Shown: positions 35,466 through 47,086 of the stretch, one piece after another
How the letters are laid out: every line of letters starts with the position of its first letter
Numbering within the stretch: position 1 is the first letter of the stretch
DNA from: Tetrastigma voinierianum
Taxonomy: Eukaryota; Streptophyta; Magnoliopsida; Vitales; Vitaceae
Length of the DNA stretch: 64,000 bases
Direction: 5' to 3'
Assembly (NCBI GenBank): GCA_016808115.1
Contig: JAEQBH010003953.1
Coordinates: 186,001-250,000 of the forward strand
Notes under the pieces: generated by a model
What the model saw: only the letters and a program-made list of their open reading frames with translations
Told to the model about the DNA's origin: nothing
The model's database searches: none
Translations under genes and position numbers: made by a program

Positions 35466-38450
35466 TGTAACACCAAGAAAGATACTAGCAGTTTTTGGAC
35501 ATGTAGGGTATGTCCCAAAAACTAAATAGGAATTTTAGGGAACTAAAGCAGGGAGCTCTCGGAATTAATAATAAAAAGCCAAGGGTAACTAGGTAATTTA
35601 CTTGAGGACCTAGTGGGTCATAAATAGAGAAATACTGAGGTTAATATCTAAAATGCTTGAAAATGAAATGTAAAATAGAAGGATTTATGGATTAAAGGCA
35701 AATAGAAAAGATGGTCTGAAATAAAAGAAATGGAAATTAAAATGCAAAAATGAAAAGTTAAAAGCAAAAAAAAGAAGGGTTTAGGTGAGCAAGGCCTTAG
35801 CAAAACCTTAGGATTTAAGGCAAATTAGTCTCATTTTGGAAGGAGAACAAAACGTAGAGGGGAAAGAGAGAAGAGGAAGAGGAAGAAAGAAAGAAGAGAG
35901 AAGAAGAAGGAGGGAGAATCAAGCCAGGTATGGAACTTTGGATTTTTGTATGAAACTAACCTTGATTAATGGATTCTATGAGGATTTGGCATGGATTTTT
36001 GGGTTTGTATGATGATTATCTTATCCTACAAATCTAGGGTTTTTTATAGAATTGTAATCTAGAAACTTAGATTTCTTGAAATTAAGGTTGGTTAAACCCA
36101 CAAGGAAAAAGATAAGTATGGAATCCTCCCTTTGTTGTTGGATTCATGGTTAAATGGAAGGAAATTGAGTTAGAGTTTAGAACAAACCTTAACAAATCTT
36201 GGTGTTTGGGTTGTATATGGGTTATAACCCATATTAGAATGGTATTGGGAGGAATTCATGGAAAGGTTTTGAAAAAAGATAAGTAGTGAAAGAGGATTTG
36301 AATAGAAAAATGTCAAGATGAAAATGAAATGGTTTTGAAGTGTATATGGACTATAGAGTTGAATTGGATGAAAAATATGGAAAAAAATACGAAAAGCCCA
36401 CATTACGGGCATTTTTTGAAATGGATCTCGGTCACAGGAAATGCTATGTTTTCTATTTCGACCAGTTTTTGTATTTTAGCCATAACTTTCTCATTTCTTA
36501 TCCGATTTGAGTGATTCAAGTGGCTAATTAAACTAGACTTCAAGGAGAACCAAACATCTAGAAATAGGCATTGTCGAATTCTGATTTTATGTGGCCCAAA
36601 AAATTCATTCAAAGTAGGGCCATGTTCAAGCCAAATTACGGATTCGAGTTTTTGAACGCCGATTAGCCGGTTGTTTTGGACGTAAGAGTTTGATTGCTCC
36701 GATTTGGGTGATTCAAATTGGAAAAGAACCCTTAAGCATAGTTTAAAGTATAAAGGAAATAGAGTGTCAAAATATGGAGTTAAGGCATTGAAAATGGGTA
36801 TTTCAAACAGTCCCAGTGTAAAATGATCAAGGGAGCATTAGGTCATTTTGTAAAGAGAAAAGAATTAATTTGGTCATTTCCTTGGTTACGTATTTTAAGT
36901 GTGGTTAAATGAAGGATTTGGAAATTAGATATGTGATGTGGTTGGGTGAAAATGAATGTGTGTATGGTGGATTAAATGGAAGTTATGGTTTAATGGTTGG
37001 TTGTGGTTTTTCTTGAAAAAGGTGAAATGGCCTCCCGGACGGGGGCGGGAGTCGACGGGAAGCAAGCGAGATTGGCGGTGACCGGTGAGTGTAAAATGAT
37101 GTTTTACCAAATTGAGTTTAAAGTGAATGATTTTGATGTTAAAATAGAAAAGAAGTTTAAATGTAAATGTTTATATTTACTTTAAATGAAAAGTTTTGAT
37201 GTAAATGAAAAATTTAATGTACATGTTTATCATCAATATATATATTTATATTAAATTATATATGTATGCATGTTAAGACATTATGAAAGTTTAAAAATGT
37301 GCTAAAGAATGCATATGCATATTTGCATATATATATATGAGTTTTCATAATAAAGTAAAGTTTAAATGGATTTATAAATGTATTTTTTGATAAATGTTTC
37401 TTGATGGATTACTAACCCTATATGAAATTTGTTATAGCGATATGGCGAGTACCTTAAGCGTGTAAGGATTTAGGGTAAGTTATAGGTTACTAAGCGGGGA
37501 GAGGTGGAGTGTGCAGAGTAATATCCTGCATTACGATAAGGTCGCATGGCGGAAGCCACTGTCTGAAAGCGTGAAGGTTTGTTCCATGACGTAAATGATT
37601 GGCCGAAATGTGTTGTCCTCCTTAGTCGGTACCGGAAGCTGTTCGGTGTGTTTATTTCCACAGGTTCCATGGAAAGAAAGAAAGAAAAGAAAGAAAGAAA
37701 AAGAAAGTTTAAGGTATAAATGGATTTTTAATTGTATAAAAGAAAGTTTGAGCATAAATGGATTTTTAATTGTATAAGTATGTGTGCTTTGAAGAAGTTT
37801 AAGGCATAAAGGTTTTAATTGGCATAAAGTCTCATATTACTTTGGTATATCTTGAAAAATGGTATCTTAATGAAAATGTACTCGCTGGGCTCCTTTGGCT
37901 CATTCTTTTGTATGTTTCAAAAACATTTTGAGGACCAGAAGACAGGTCTTGTGGCCAGTATCCTCTTGTGCGAGTGGAGTCGAGGCCATTGAGGAGGCAA
38001 CGGCTGTGATTTCATTGTATATGTTTGCTGTGTATATGTTGAATATTTTGTTATGTATGTATATGTATAAAGTTGAAAAGGAACTACGTGGGCTTTGATC
38101 CTCAGTTGACGAGGTACGTAGGCGGTCGACTTAAGTCCGGCTCAAGCCCAATCTTTTGATAAAAAAAAAAAAGTGCATGGAATTGAAGAAAGTTAGAATG
38201 TTTTGATGATTTGAAGTGAATAAAGGTATATGGTATATATATTGTGTTGATTGAGTTGTGGACGAGGTCTGACGGAAGTTGAAAAATTTGAATATTACTA
38301 AGTGTTTTAAATGCTTATGCGGTATTTTATGGGTGGGAAAGTCAGAAAAGCGGAGAAACTCTATGATTTTAAGAAAAATCCAGTGTTTGAAAAAGAGAAA
38401 AAAAAAATTTATCACTTCGCTTCCGCCTTATTTTCTAAAGATATATTAAA
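35466..38450 (-). mobile_element. Antisense long LTR inserted in Tat pol, right border uncertain
   Basis: The left end TGTAACACCAAGAAAGATACTAG is the reverse complement of the family 3' end (CTAGTATAT..GGTGTTACA). Inside are an AG-rich tract (35865-35915), TATGGGTTATAACCCATATTAGAATGG (36215-36241), and 36410-36620, all antisense to the 12612-16408 LTR. No coding sequence. The right border lies between about 38130 and 38490, because Tat pol text starts again near 38500; no TSD was found. Confidence 0.65.
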
Positions 38451-38499
38451 GGATTATGCAAGGGGTTCGCTCCATGGATTTTATTTGACTTTGTTGAGG

Positions 38500-39840
38500 A
38501 AAGAGTTTGCTATATCTCATTCTGGAGTCTTGGGAGGTCCCCTCGGGTTCATGAGGTTAATCGGTCGGGATCCTTCGGGGTTGAATGTCGGCAGATCCTT
38601 TAGCCAATCAAACAAAGAGGAGGAGCTTCGGCAGGAAAGACGAAAAGCCATCGACAAGAGTCGATGAACTCCTGCGGGCGGGGAGCGTCGGGAGGAGCAG
38701 AATACCACGAGATGGCTGTAATGTCGTACTCGTCAAAAAGGCAAACGGCAAGTGGCGACTCTGCATCGACTTCACTGACATCAACAAAGCGTGCCCAAAG
38801 GATAGTTTCCCTCTGCCGCGAATCGACCTCATCATAGATGCCACCGCGGGCTATGAACTCCTCAGTTTTATGGATGCCTTCTCCATTCTGGCCCAGGATC
38901 GGTATGGACGGATGACCAGAAAAGGCGTGGATTACCCGTCCGCATTTCGGGGAACTATTCTTTATCGTGTGATGCGGATTCGGGCTCAAAAACGCTTGAG
39001 GAGCTACATATCGAGAGGTTGGTGAATGGATGTTTAGGCGATTTAAACCTTCTGGAGATTATACATAGATGACATCTTTGGTAAAATCCACCTTAGTGGG
39101 CTCACTAGCCCATACGTCAGCGTTCGAGATCTTGAGAAACTTCTGACATGGCCAGATCGACCCAGTGTGCCTTGAATTATGTAGGAAATTCTAGGTTTCA
39201 TAGTCAACCAGGAATTGAGCAAATCCAGAACAAGATAAAGGCGTGCTAGAGCATGCCTTCGCCATTAAGTATAAAAGGAAGTTCAGCTGGCAGAAGGATT
39301 CTTTGCCTTAAAGCTAGGTGCGTATCGAGGCAAGTGATAAATGCCAGCCTTTCTTCTAAGTCCTGAAGAAGGCCTTTCAATGGGATGTGAAGTGCGAGGA
39401 AGCATTTTCAGCCTTGAAAACATATTTAAGCTCCCCCATTACAGTAAGTGCTGTTGAAGGGGCTCTCACTATCACACAGCGTCTCAGACTACTCAACCCC
39501 GAGTCTTTGTCCTCGTCGAGAGACAAGAGCGAAGTATAGCACCAGGTTTACTATTGCGTAGAGCTTTGAGAGGAGCGGAGGAGAGATACCCAAGGATGGA
39601 GAAACTAATTTGGCCTTGGTAACCGCAGCTCGAGAGCTCAGCCCTTGCTTCCGAGGCTCACACCTTAGAAGTTCAATGATACGGAGTAGACGAGTGTTAC
39701 GTAAACTAGAAGTCTCGGAAGATTGAGTCGAAGTGAGCCATAGAGGCGAGTGGAGGTTGACATCGAGATCTGAGCCAAAGCAGCGATAAAAGGGCAGATC
39801 TTAATGGAGCTTCATCATGGGTTACCTTGGCAGACGTGCC
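38500..39840 (+). pseudogene. Tat element reverse transcriptase
   Basis: Clear RT start: IKQKRRSFGRKDEK-type text (38610-38650), RVDELLRAG, NVVLVKKANGKWRLCIDFTD and INKACPKDSFPLPRID (to 38828), then DATAGYELLSFMDAFS. After 38885 the frame breaks up. The YxDD block would lie near 39055-39070 (ATACATAGATGACATCTTTGG reads YIDDIF), consistent with RT. It is the signature that places the element in the Tat group. Confidence 0.9.
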
Positions 39841-40110
39841 AAGCTTCAAGCAGCAGAATGACCTCCCCATCTGGAAACTCTACGTAGATGGAGCCTCGAC
39901 ATACAAAGGAAGCGGAGGCAATTTAATCTTGACCTCTCTAGAAGGAATAGACATAAATCCTTTTCAGTTCGGTTGAGCCTCAAACAACGAGCCGAGTATA
40001 GAGGCCGTCCTGCATGAGCCTCGACCTACGCTCATTCTTGGAAGTTGACCGGTTGGGGTCTGCGTGACTATTTGGTAGTAAGACAAATAGAGAGCCTCTC
40101 CCAAGGGAGC
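39841..40110 (+). pseudogene. Tat element RNase H
   Basis: LPIWKLYVDGASTYKGSGG (39865-39920) carries the first catalytic Asp and the GxG loop of the plant-type RNase H that Tat elements have, usually as a second domain after the ancestral one. ILTSLEGI follows, then NNEPSIEAVLH, which corresponds to the NNxAEYEA block. Broken by stops. Confidence 0.8.
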
Positions 40111-40479
40111 TAAAAATTGGAAGGATGATCCTATATCTCCAAAGGTCTGGCGGATTTATTAAAAGTAGTCGGGTTCAGATTCGGACATGTCCACAGGAAT
40201 GGGAGCTCGGCCAGACGCCTTGGTAGAAATTTGTGACGACCTTATAGGAAGACCTCGGCCGATTAGACACACAATGGGAATACTGTGAGCCTACATCGAT
40301 CTCTGCTGACGTGGAGGTTGCCCAGTCGAGGTCGGAATGGGTTGGATATACCCCATTTGGGATATATAATGAATGACGTCACTGACGACTTGAAGGCTGA
40401 CTAAAATAAGGGCCAGATGCGCGGGTTCACTAATCATAAGGGGCTTGTACAAGCGAGGTTTCTTCACCTGATCCTCAAA

Positions 40480-41535
40480 TTGTATCGTGGAAAAACATTG
40501 AATACATGCTAAGGAGTACAGGGTATATCACGGAAATCACATCAGACTCGAGCATTAGCGGGAAAGGTCTTGGGGAGACAAAGTCTTCTTGGCCTCATTT
40601 TCGAAAGATGCAACCGACCTAGTCAAAGAAATGCAAGATCACGCGAGGAGCACGCGAGATCTCATGCCTCCCACGTAGGCCCAGCGACGTCAATCACAAG
40701 CCTGGCCCTTCCAACAATGGGGTTTTGGACATCTTGGGACCTCGCCTTGGGAAGGGCCGGTCTTAAGTTCATCGTCGTCGCGATGGAATTACTTCGCCCA
40801 AATGGGTTTGGTAGAGCCTTTAGCCACAATCACAGAACAGAAGATACACAATTTTGTGTGGCGAGCTATCATATACAGGTTTTGTATCCCAAGAGCCCTA
40901 GTGTCAGACAATGGAAAACAATTCGACAACGCGAATTCGGAGATTTACGTGCTAGAGCTCGAATTAAAATTACTACTCATCTCGAAGCATCAAACGATCT
41001 AATGGTCGGTAGAAGTCATCATGAGAACCCTTAAAGTAGCTGAAGACCAAATTGGAAGATCTTAAGGAAAAGTGATTAGAATACCTCCCAGGAGTGCTAT
41101 GGGCTTACGAGGACAACGAAGTCGACCACGAGAAACCCCGGGTCGCCACAACTTTCGGCATGGGCGGTAGCCCTATCTACGTCGGACTAAAGTCCCCAGA
41201 TCGATATAAGCGGCTGATGGAGCACAATGATGAGCTCTCTCCGTCTAAATTTGGATCTCTTAGATGGCAGGCAAGTTCTAAGGCGTACGAAGAATACCAA
41301 GGAGAGACTGACGAGTCCTCAGGCAAAAAAGTAAAGCCAGAGCTACATCTTGGGTGGTTTGGTCTTAAAGAAGCTCTTTGCCGACAAAGAAGAATCCAAC
41401 CCATGGAAAATTGGGCCCCAGCTGGGAAGGCCCCTACATCATATCAGTCAGTGGACCAGGGCAATTATGAGCTCCAAACGGAGGAGGAAGAATTTTACAA
41501 CATGGAATCTGAGACATCATAAGCAGTTTTTTATC
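40480..41535 (+). pseudogene. Tat element integrase and pol C-terminus
   Basis: Readable blocks: LALPTMGFWTSWDLALG (40713, frame-shifted), KFIVVAMELL, PLATITEQKIHNFVWRAIIY (40817-40875), FCIPRALVSDNGKQFDN (second catalytic Asp near 40905), LPGVLWAYEDN (41086-41120) and, at the end, GPQLGRPLHHIS, NYELQTEEEE and WNLRHHKQFFI just before the stop. Typical Tat-group integrase of about 350 residues in pieces. The order gag-PR-RT-RH-INT confirms gypsy rather than copia. Confidence 0.88.
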
Positions 41536-42420
41536 GGTAGACCTTACAGTTTGTAATCTTAAATGGAGATTTGCTCCCGATTTTCAATTAAAGAATTCGA
41601 CCATTCTTGAGGTTGTCTGTTAAGAGCGTCATAAACGCTTCGGACATATAATGCTTTCGGAAAAAATTACATGCAATAGAATGGCTTCGTAGACATAAAG
41701 GAAAAGTCTCTCTTTTATTCCAATCATATTACATTTTAGCTCCTGTTCCAGTGAGTGTCATCGATTACATCTTGGAAGCACTCGGTACAAGCGGTTCCTC
41801 AAAAAAAAAAAAAAAGCTTCCAAGAAGAAAAAGGAAAGCAGGTAGGAATGAATGAAAGAAGGCCAGAAAGGTGGAAAAGAGGAGAAGAAGAAAAAAGGGA
41901 TGGAAGGAGTTTGTGCGAAAGAGGGAGAAACAGATGTGGAAGAAGAGGAGAAACAAAAAAAAAAAAAAAAGGATGGGAGGAATTTGTGCAGAAGAAACAA
42001 AAAAGGGGAGAATGAGATGTGGAAGAAAATATGAAAAAGAAGGAGAAGGAGAAAGGAGAAAGGAAGAGAAAGAAGAACAAAAAATGGAGAAATGACCTTG
42101 AAATCGTAGTCCTCCCGAACACATTCACAGCCTGTGAAGCTAGGGAATATATTATCAAAGGGAGACTAAGGAAAACACAACTCCCACAAGCGAGAGAGTC
42201 CAACGAGGCCGGGCAGAGTCTTCAAGTGGATCCCAGGGGAGAGGCTTGGCCCAGTTTGACGCTTCATGTCGCCAGTTTGAGTTCTGCACCGAAGGCGAGA
42301 ATATTGAAGTATAAACTCCGCCATGATAGGCGCCCCTGGCCCAAAAGAAGGCCCAGCACTTTCGAATTCACGCAAGCAGCTTCCAAATTCTCCATAAATC
42401 AACATTAAGGCGGCTCGCGC
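41536..42420 (+). other. Start of the Tat 3' non-coding region, with a purine-rich tract
   Basis: An AT-rich lead after the pol stop, then 41797-42100 is almost pure A/G on the plus strand (GAAGAAGAAAAAAGG type) with A runs of 14-16. Overlapping long ORFs on both strands here are low-complexity by-products. It may be a relic CT-tract or a purine-rich region of the element itself. Confidence 0.6.
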
Positions 42421-42429
42421 TTTCGAGAA

Positions 42430-43440
42430 GCGAGTCGAATAAGCGCGCCAAGTGACTCACCTTAGGCGAGTTCGTCTACGCCTGAGTCGTACACGAGAGT
42501 CGGATCAGCTCGGTACATGGCCGGCTCGGCCCTGGCGCCGAGCCCAATGACTCACTTTGCGAGTTCGTCTACTCTGCGCGGGAGTCATTCGCGGTCGGGT
42601 CATTTCAGTGTCGCCGCTCGACCGGCGCCGGAGCCAATGACTCACTTTGGCGGGTTCGTCACTGCGTAGTCCGCGGCCCACGAGTCAGTTATTTCGACAC
42701 ATCGCCACTCGGCCCTGGCGCGGGAGCCTAGCGGCTCACTTTGACGAGTTAAGCCACCTGCTGCATAAGGTCACGCTACACGAGGAGGCAGGTTCAGCTG
42801 AACCGTCGGTAGGCGGGTGACGGCTCGCATTGGCTGACCATTCTCTGCGGGCCCGTACGACTGGAGTCGTTTCAACTCGGAAAAATGGTGAAGGAGCCGG
42901 CGGTTCGCGTTGGCCAGGCTGACCATTCTACGGGCCATGCAGCCTAGAGTCATTTCAACTGGACAAATCATTGAAGCGGACTAAGCGACTCTGTTGGCCA
43001 GGCTCAACCATTCTACCCGGGTCATGCGACTGAGGTCATTTCCTTCGGGCTGATCAGCCCAGACGGGCCCAGCAGCTCGCGTTGGCGGGCTCGACCATTC
43101 TACAGGCCATGTAGCCTAGAGGTCATTTCAACTCGAACCGTCGGTGGCGGGCCTGGCTCGCATTGGCGAGCACGACCGTCTACCGAGGCCATGCGACTGA
43201 GTCATTTCAGCGCTCAGGCGAATCGGTAAGCCAGACCCGGCCTTTCGCGTGGCGAGGCTACGACCATTCTACCAGGCCATGGCACGGGAGTGAATCGACT
43301 CGGGCAAATCAGTAGAAGCGAAGACCCGGCCCGGCTCGCATTGGCGAGCTCGACCATTCTACCCGAGGCCATGCGACCCGAGGTCCTGGCTTCGAGCGAA
43401 TCAGCGGTAGAGCGGCTCACATTGGCGAGCTGTTGCTCAC
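42430..43440 (+). repeat. GC-rich tandem repeats in the Tat 3' region
   Basis: First array (42450-42750): about 95 bp units with AATGACTCACTTTGGCGAGTTCGTC. Second array (42820-43430): about eight units of 80-95 bp with CGGCTCGCATTGGCGAGCTCGACCATTCTACC..GGCCATGCGACTGAGGTCATTTCAACTCG, starting near 42823, 42900, 42980, 43075, 43152, 43240, 43333 and 43410. Tandem repeats between pol and the 3' LTR are a known trait of Tat elements and a known source of plant satellites. Confidence 0.85.
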
Positions 43441-43779
43441 CGAAGCCGTATAACGAATTCGATTCAGCTCCAGGCTGCCCAGGCCTTAGAGCCCAAAGCC
43501 TCGATGGACCCGGGTTGGCGACAACATCTCAACTCAAGCGCTCAGCACCGGACCATGTAATGAGAAGTCGATTCAAATTAGAAAAACATCCAAGAAGAGC
43601 ACAGAGTAGGCGAGAAAGAAAGGAGGTGCAAAATGAGTATTTATCAAAGCCAAGGCTACATGTGTCTCGGGACCCAGGCTAAAAGAGTATAAAAGCCGAT
43701 ACTCCAGACGACGAGCAATGCCGCGGGAGATCGAGGCACCGAAGAGAGCGGATGGTGAAGGGAGTGGGCCTCAGCGGGG

Positions 43780-45720
43780 GTGCCCGGCTCTCTAGGATAA
43801 TCAGCGGAGAAGGACCCCTCATCCTCCTCGTCGTTGGGAAGGTCAAAGTTAAAGTCCAGGCCGAAATATGCATTAATAGCCTTCTTCTGAAAGGCGAGCC
43901 ACCCAGAAACCCATTGATTAGAAGCCTTAGCTCTCAGTCTTCCAATAACCGTCCGTGAGCCACGAAGTTATTTGGCAGTGAATCCCACGCGACGCGACCA
44001 CGCATCATTGAGGCGTTCCACGGGCCTCCTGCGTTAGCCTCGCGGCGAGCCTCGTCAAATAAGCGTCGTCTTATCCGAAAGATAGTCTTTGATCGCCTTG
44101 CTTGACTCTTCCTTAGACTCGAAGCTCGCCTTGGGGCGTGAGAGCTCCTCCTAACCATGAAGTTCCTCTTGGGCGAGCTGCGGTCGGGTCCACAGCCTCA
44201 GTCAGTGATTCTGCCTGACCCTCAAAGTCATCAGAGACCTCCCGAAGCTCGCCTTCAACAGCCCTCAAGCTGTTCTAGGCCTCGTCTTCCTACCCTCGGC
44301 CCGAGCACGGCTGGAGCATGGGTATGTTTGGATCGGTTGGGCTTCACGGGCTTCCTCGGTCATACGATTGCACGACCTCGCATACCGACCCACCGGATGC
44401 TGGGAAGCCTGCTACCTTATAAGCCTGGGCCGCTTTGGCATGGCCCTCGTTTATTTTGGCCTTTACGTGAGCCAGCGAATGGTAGCCACTGCACATCCAA
44501 CATAGAATCAGCATCTGATACAGTTGAGCTGAATTCTCAAAATGGAATCCAAATATAGCTGAGTCGAGAACTTACGGAGGCGACCCCCTGGAGAGATAAG
44601 GCCAAAGCTTCATCAACGGGCAGTGCAACCGACCTCTTGAGGTCAAAATCCTTAAGAATGGACGATACATTGCGCCTGCCGCGAGTTCGACATTGTGAAG
44701 TAAAGAGTCACCGTCTCCGCCAATTGGGGATTCCGGATCTTTCCTCCTCGCCTCTTCCGCCCTTCGAGAAGGTGACCTAACCCTCTTCGTTGGCGGGTTC
44801 CGAGGCAGTGATGATGGCGGCGGTGTCGCAGTGCCCAGGGACCTTACGCCTCGTGAGACCACTGGAATGGGACCGCGAGACTCAAAACTATAGGGCGTAA
44901 CTGGGTGGTTTATGGATGTCAGACGGGAAGATAAAGATGCTAAGCCGGAACTTTGACAACCCGTAGATTTTTCTGATGGTCGAGGTTTTTCGTTTCCCAC
45001 TTCGGGGCTTCCGAGACACCATCTCCAACTGGGCCAATAGTTCCTCCCCTAGTGGGTTTAGTAGCAGAGGGCCCAACGGGAGGAACTTTCATGGTGGAAG
45101 GAGGTGAAGGCCTCGAGAAGCGTGAGGTCAGTAGACTTTGAACTGATGGTAGGGAGCATCGGAACTGATCAGTTACGTGGGCGGACACTTGACGATGCCA
45201 AGCTATGGCGTTATCTTCAGCGGCGGAAGATCGTTCGAGCACACGAGCGCCCGAGTGTCGATCCTTGTCGGGGAGGGTCTACTCAATTACGGTAGCTAAC
45301 GAGAAAGTGCGATCCATTCCACAGCTTATTGGGAGGAGGGAAGGTGGGAAATCACCGGAGAGATGGCCAGGAACGCCTAGAAAATAAAAGAAAGCCTCGG
45401 ATGTCTCCTTCGGGCTAAAAGGTAGAGCGAGGCTATGCTAGGGACAGAATTTGTCCTCAGAAAACCGGAGTAGACTAACCAAAATGCCACACTAACCATT
45501 ACAGCGCCCAGTTAATTAGGACACACATTGAAGTCTTTGCTGAAAACACCGAAACACCATCTTAGACGAGACCACATAAGTCAAAGCGTGAGGATACAGA
45601 GGCAGCTAAGGGAGGCGATAACGTACGGCAAGATGGCCCATATGAAGGGCCAGGCCTTGCTAGGTCCCAGCGGTTAAAGCATGCGGAAACGGCGGATCTT
45701 AGATATTCCGACCCACAAGA
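43780..45720 (-). pseudogene. Antisense ORF between pol and the 3' LTR
   Basis: Reading right to left, broken but coherent protein text appears: FSPKETSEAFFYFLGVPGHL then GDFPPSLLPISCGMDRTFS (45425-45310), HSGARVLERSSAAEDN, RRKDPESPIGGDGDSL, LPVDEALALSLQG (44624-44584), then a charged, coiled-coil-like stretch, KASNQWVSGWLAFQKKAI (43940-43880) and an acidic tail GLDFNFDLPNDEEDEG. The N-terminal limit is unsure. Antisense genes at this place are known in Tat-group elements (gene 23 of maize Grande). The function is unknown; it is not an envelope-type protein by anything visible. Confidence 0.65.
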
Positions 45721-46313
45721 TTTATTTAATCGGTTCACTTTCCCTTGCCCTTGTCTAAGGAAGGAGATACCTGGGGTATCTCGAAGTCAGGCGAAGCGGT
45801 CGGAGACACGCCAGTTCATCCAGCGGAGCCAGCAAACTGGCCCAGAAGAGTCACCATGATGCACGAGAGAAGAAGAAACGACCAGGATCCATGATGAAAG
45901 CGGATGGCTGAAAATAAAATTCAGCTGGCGACCCTAATGCCTCGTCGTATCGCCGAAAGAGACCCGAAAACAAAGGCCTTGGAGTGGACCGGAAAGCATG
46001 ACAGAAAAGATTATCCCAAGAAAGACACTAGAAAAGACTGCACAAAGGCTCCGGATAAAGACTAAGAAGGAAGTCGAACTTCATTTAAAGCGAAAAGAGG
46101 TCGACGAGGCACACAAGGCTGAAGGATGTATGCGAAGAGCAAAGGAAGCGAAAGGAGTCTTGGGAGAAATGGCGCAAAAGCTGAAGAGTCATCATTATCA
46201 TAAGACAAGTAATGTGACAGGCTAGAACTAATCCGACCTCGACGGACACGCGTGGAAATTGCATCCAGAAGCGAGACACGTTACAGCCCTTGCCCACAGT
46301 ACACCGTACACAA
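45721..46313. other. Rest of Tat 3' region
   Basis: GC-rich then purine-rich. The plus-strand ORF 45998-46225 is Lys/Glu-rich low-complexity text with no recognised family. It could also contain the N-terminus or promoter of the antisense ORF, but nothing specific is visible. Confidence 0.4.
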
Positions 46314-46328
46314 AGGTTTGGGGGCAAC
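46314..46328 (+). promoter_or_regulatory. Tat element polypurine tract
   Basis: AGGTTTGGGGGCAAC sits directly before the 3' LTR, as expected for the plus-strand primer of a gypsy element. Confidence 0.8.
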
Positions 46329-47081
46329 TAATAGGGTTCGAAAAATAAGGCTCATAGGCTGCACATATCACTAGAAGAGGCTGATGACGAAACACGAGGC
46401 CCATGGCTAAACCCCAAAGGAGGAGACATGCCCATTGGAGCCTTTAGGCCTTTTGCGCGACGTTGAGCCTTTGGTGCCGGCCGAATGAGACCCAACCCGA
46501 TTGGCCCAGACCGATTATGGGAAGTCTCAGCAGTGCAGAAAATAGAATAGTCCACAAATAATATATTATTCATGAATCTAGCCAAATCTCACCAACAAGG
46601 AAAGAAAGACAATAATAGGTCATCATCGAATCAAGTCCCCCAAAGGATCTTGATAAGGAGAGAGATTATTCCCAGAATAAAATGTTCTTTCTATATCCTT
46701 TACCAAATCAGATACTAATAAAAATATCCCATCAGTAAGACGAATCTAATCACCATCCGGTGGTTGAACATCTACGCAAATACAAGGTCACCCCATCGGT
46801 GAAAGACGTGCAAAAAACACTCGCCCTCTAAGCAGTCTAAGCATTCTCTCTTTTCTCTCAAAAAGAGTCTGACTTAGGCATCGGAGCGGCCACGTCTGAA
46901 GCCCTGCCCGACCCCCTTTGCTTTATTGTTTTGCGGAGGAGTGACACCTTTAAAAACCAATAAATCGACTGTGATCTGTAGCCAGGCGATCCAGCATCCT
47001 ATTACAGCCCACGGTAGTCTTGGTCAGGCTGTAACAACGCCCGCACGCTCCATTGGAGTTAAGATTGAAAAAGGCATCGCA
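46329..47081 (+). repeat. Tat element 3' LTR
   Basis: TAATAGGGTTCG..AAGGCATCGCA, 753 bp. The first TG has become TA. It is followed by the AAAAC duplication and then spacer sequence that continues spacer 1 at about 8790 (CAAATTTCCCTTTTTAAAAGTTTCC). Confidence 0.9.
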
Positions 47082-47086
47082 AAAAC

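Larger units (their letters stand above)
23235..47081 (+). mobile_element. Tat/Athila-type Ty3/gypsy element with nested insertions, TSD AAAAC
   Basis: Two LTRs (23235-23982 and 46329-47081) flank a plus-strand gag-pol and a minus-strand ORF. A 5 bp duplication AAAAC lies at 23230-23234 and 47082-47086. Spacer 1 has the empty site at about 8783 (ATCGAAACGTATTG). Without its two inserted LTR blocks the element is about 12 kb, normal for the Tat group. That group is recognised by the RT block DFTDINKACPKDSFPLPRID, the plant-type RNase H, a long 3' region with tandem repeats and an antisense ORF. All reading frames are broken. Confidence 0.92.

Noticed and set aside
38600..38989. Minus-strand ORF of 129 codons
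   Set aside because: It lies opposite the clearly recognisable Tat RT.
41755..42203. Lys/Glu-rich ORFs and opposite Phe/Ser-rich ORFs up to 134 codons
   Set aside because: They come from the purine-rich tract and exist on both strands; not genes.
44157..44558. Plus-strand ORF of 133 codons in the Tat 3' region
   Set aside because: It is the shadow of the antisense ORF, whose minus-strand text is the coherent one.
43680..45720. Envelope-like gene in the Tat element
   Set aside because: The coding text is on the minus strand, with no signal peptide, transmembrane segment or Cys pattern visible.
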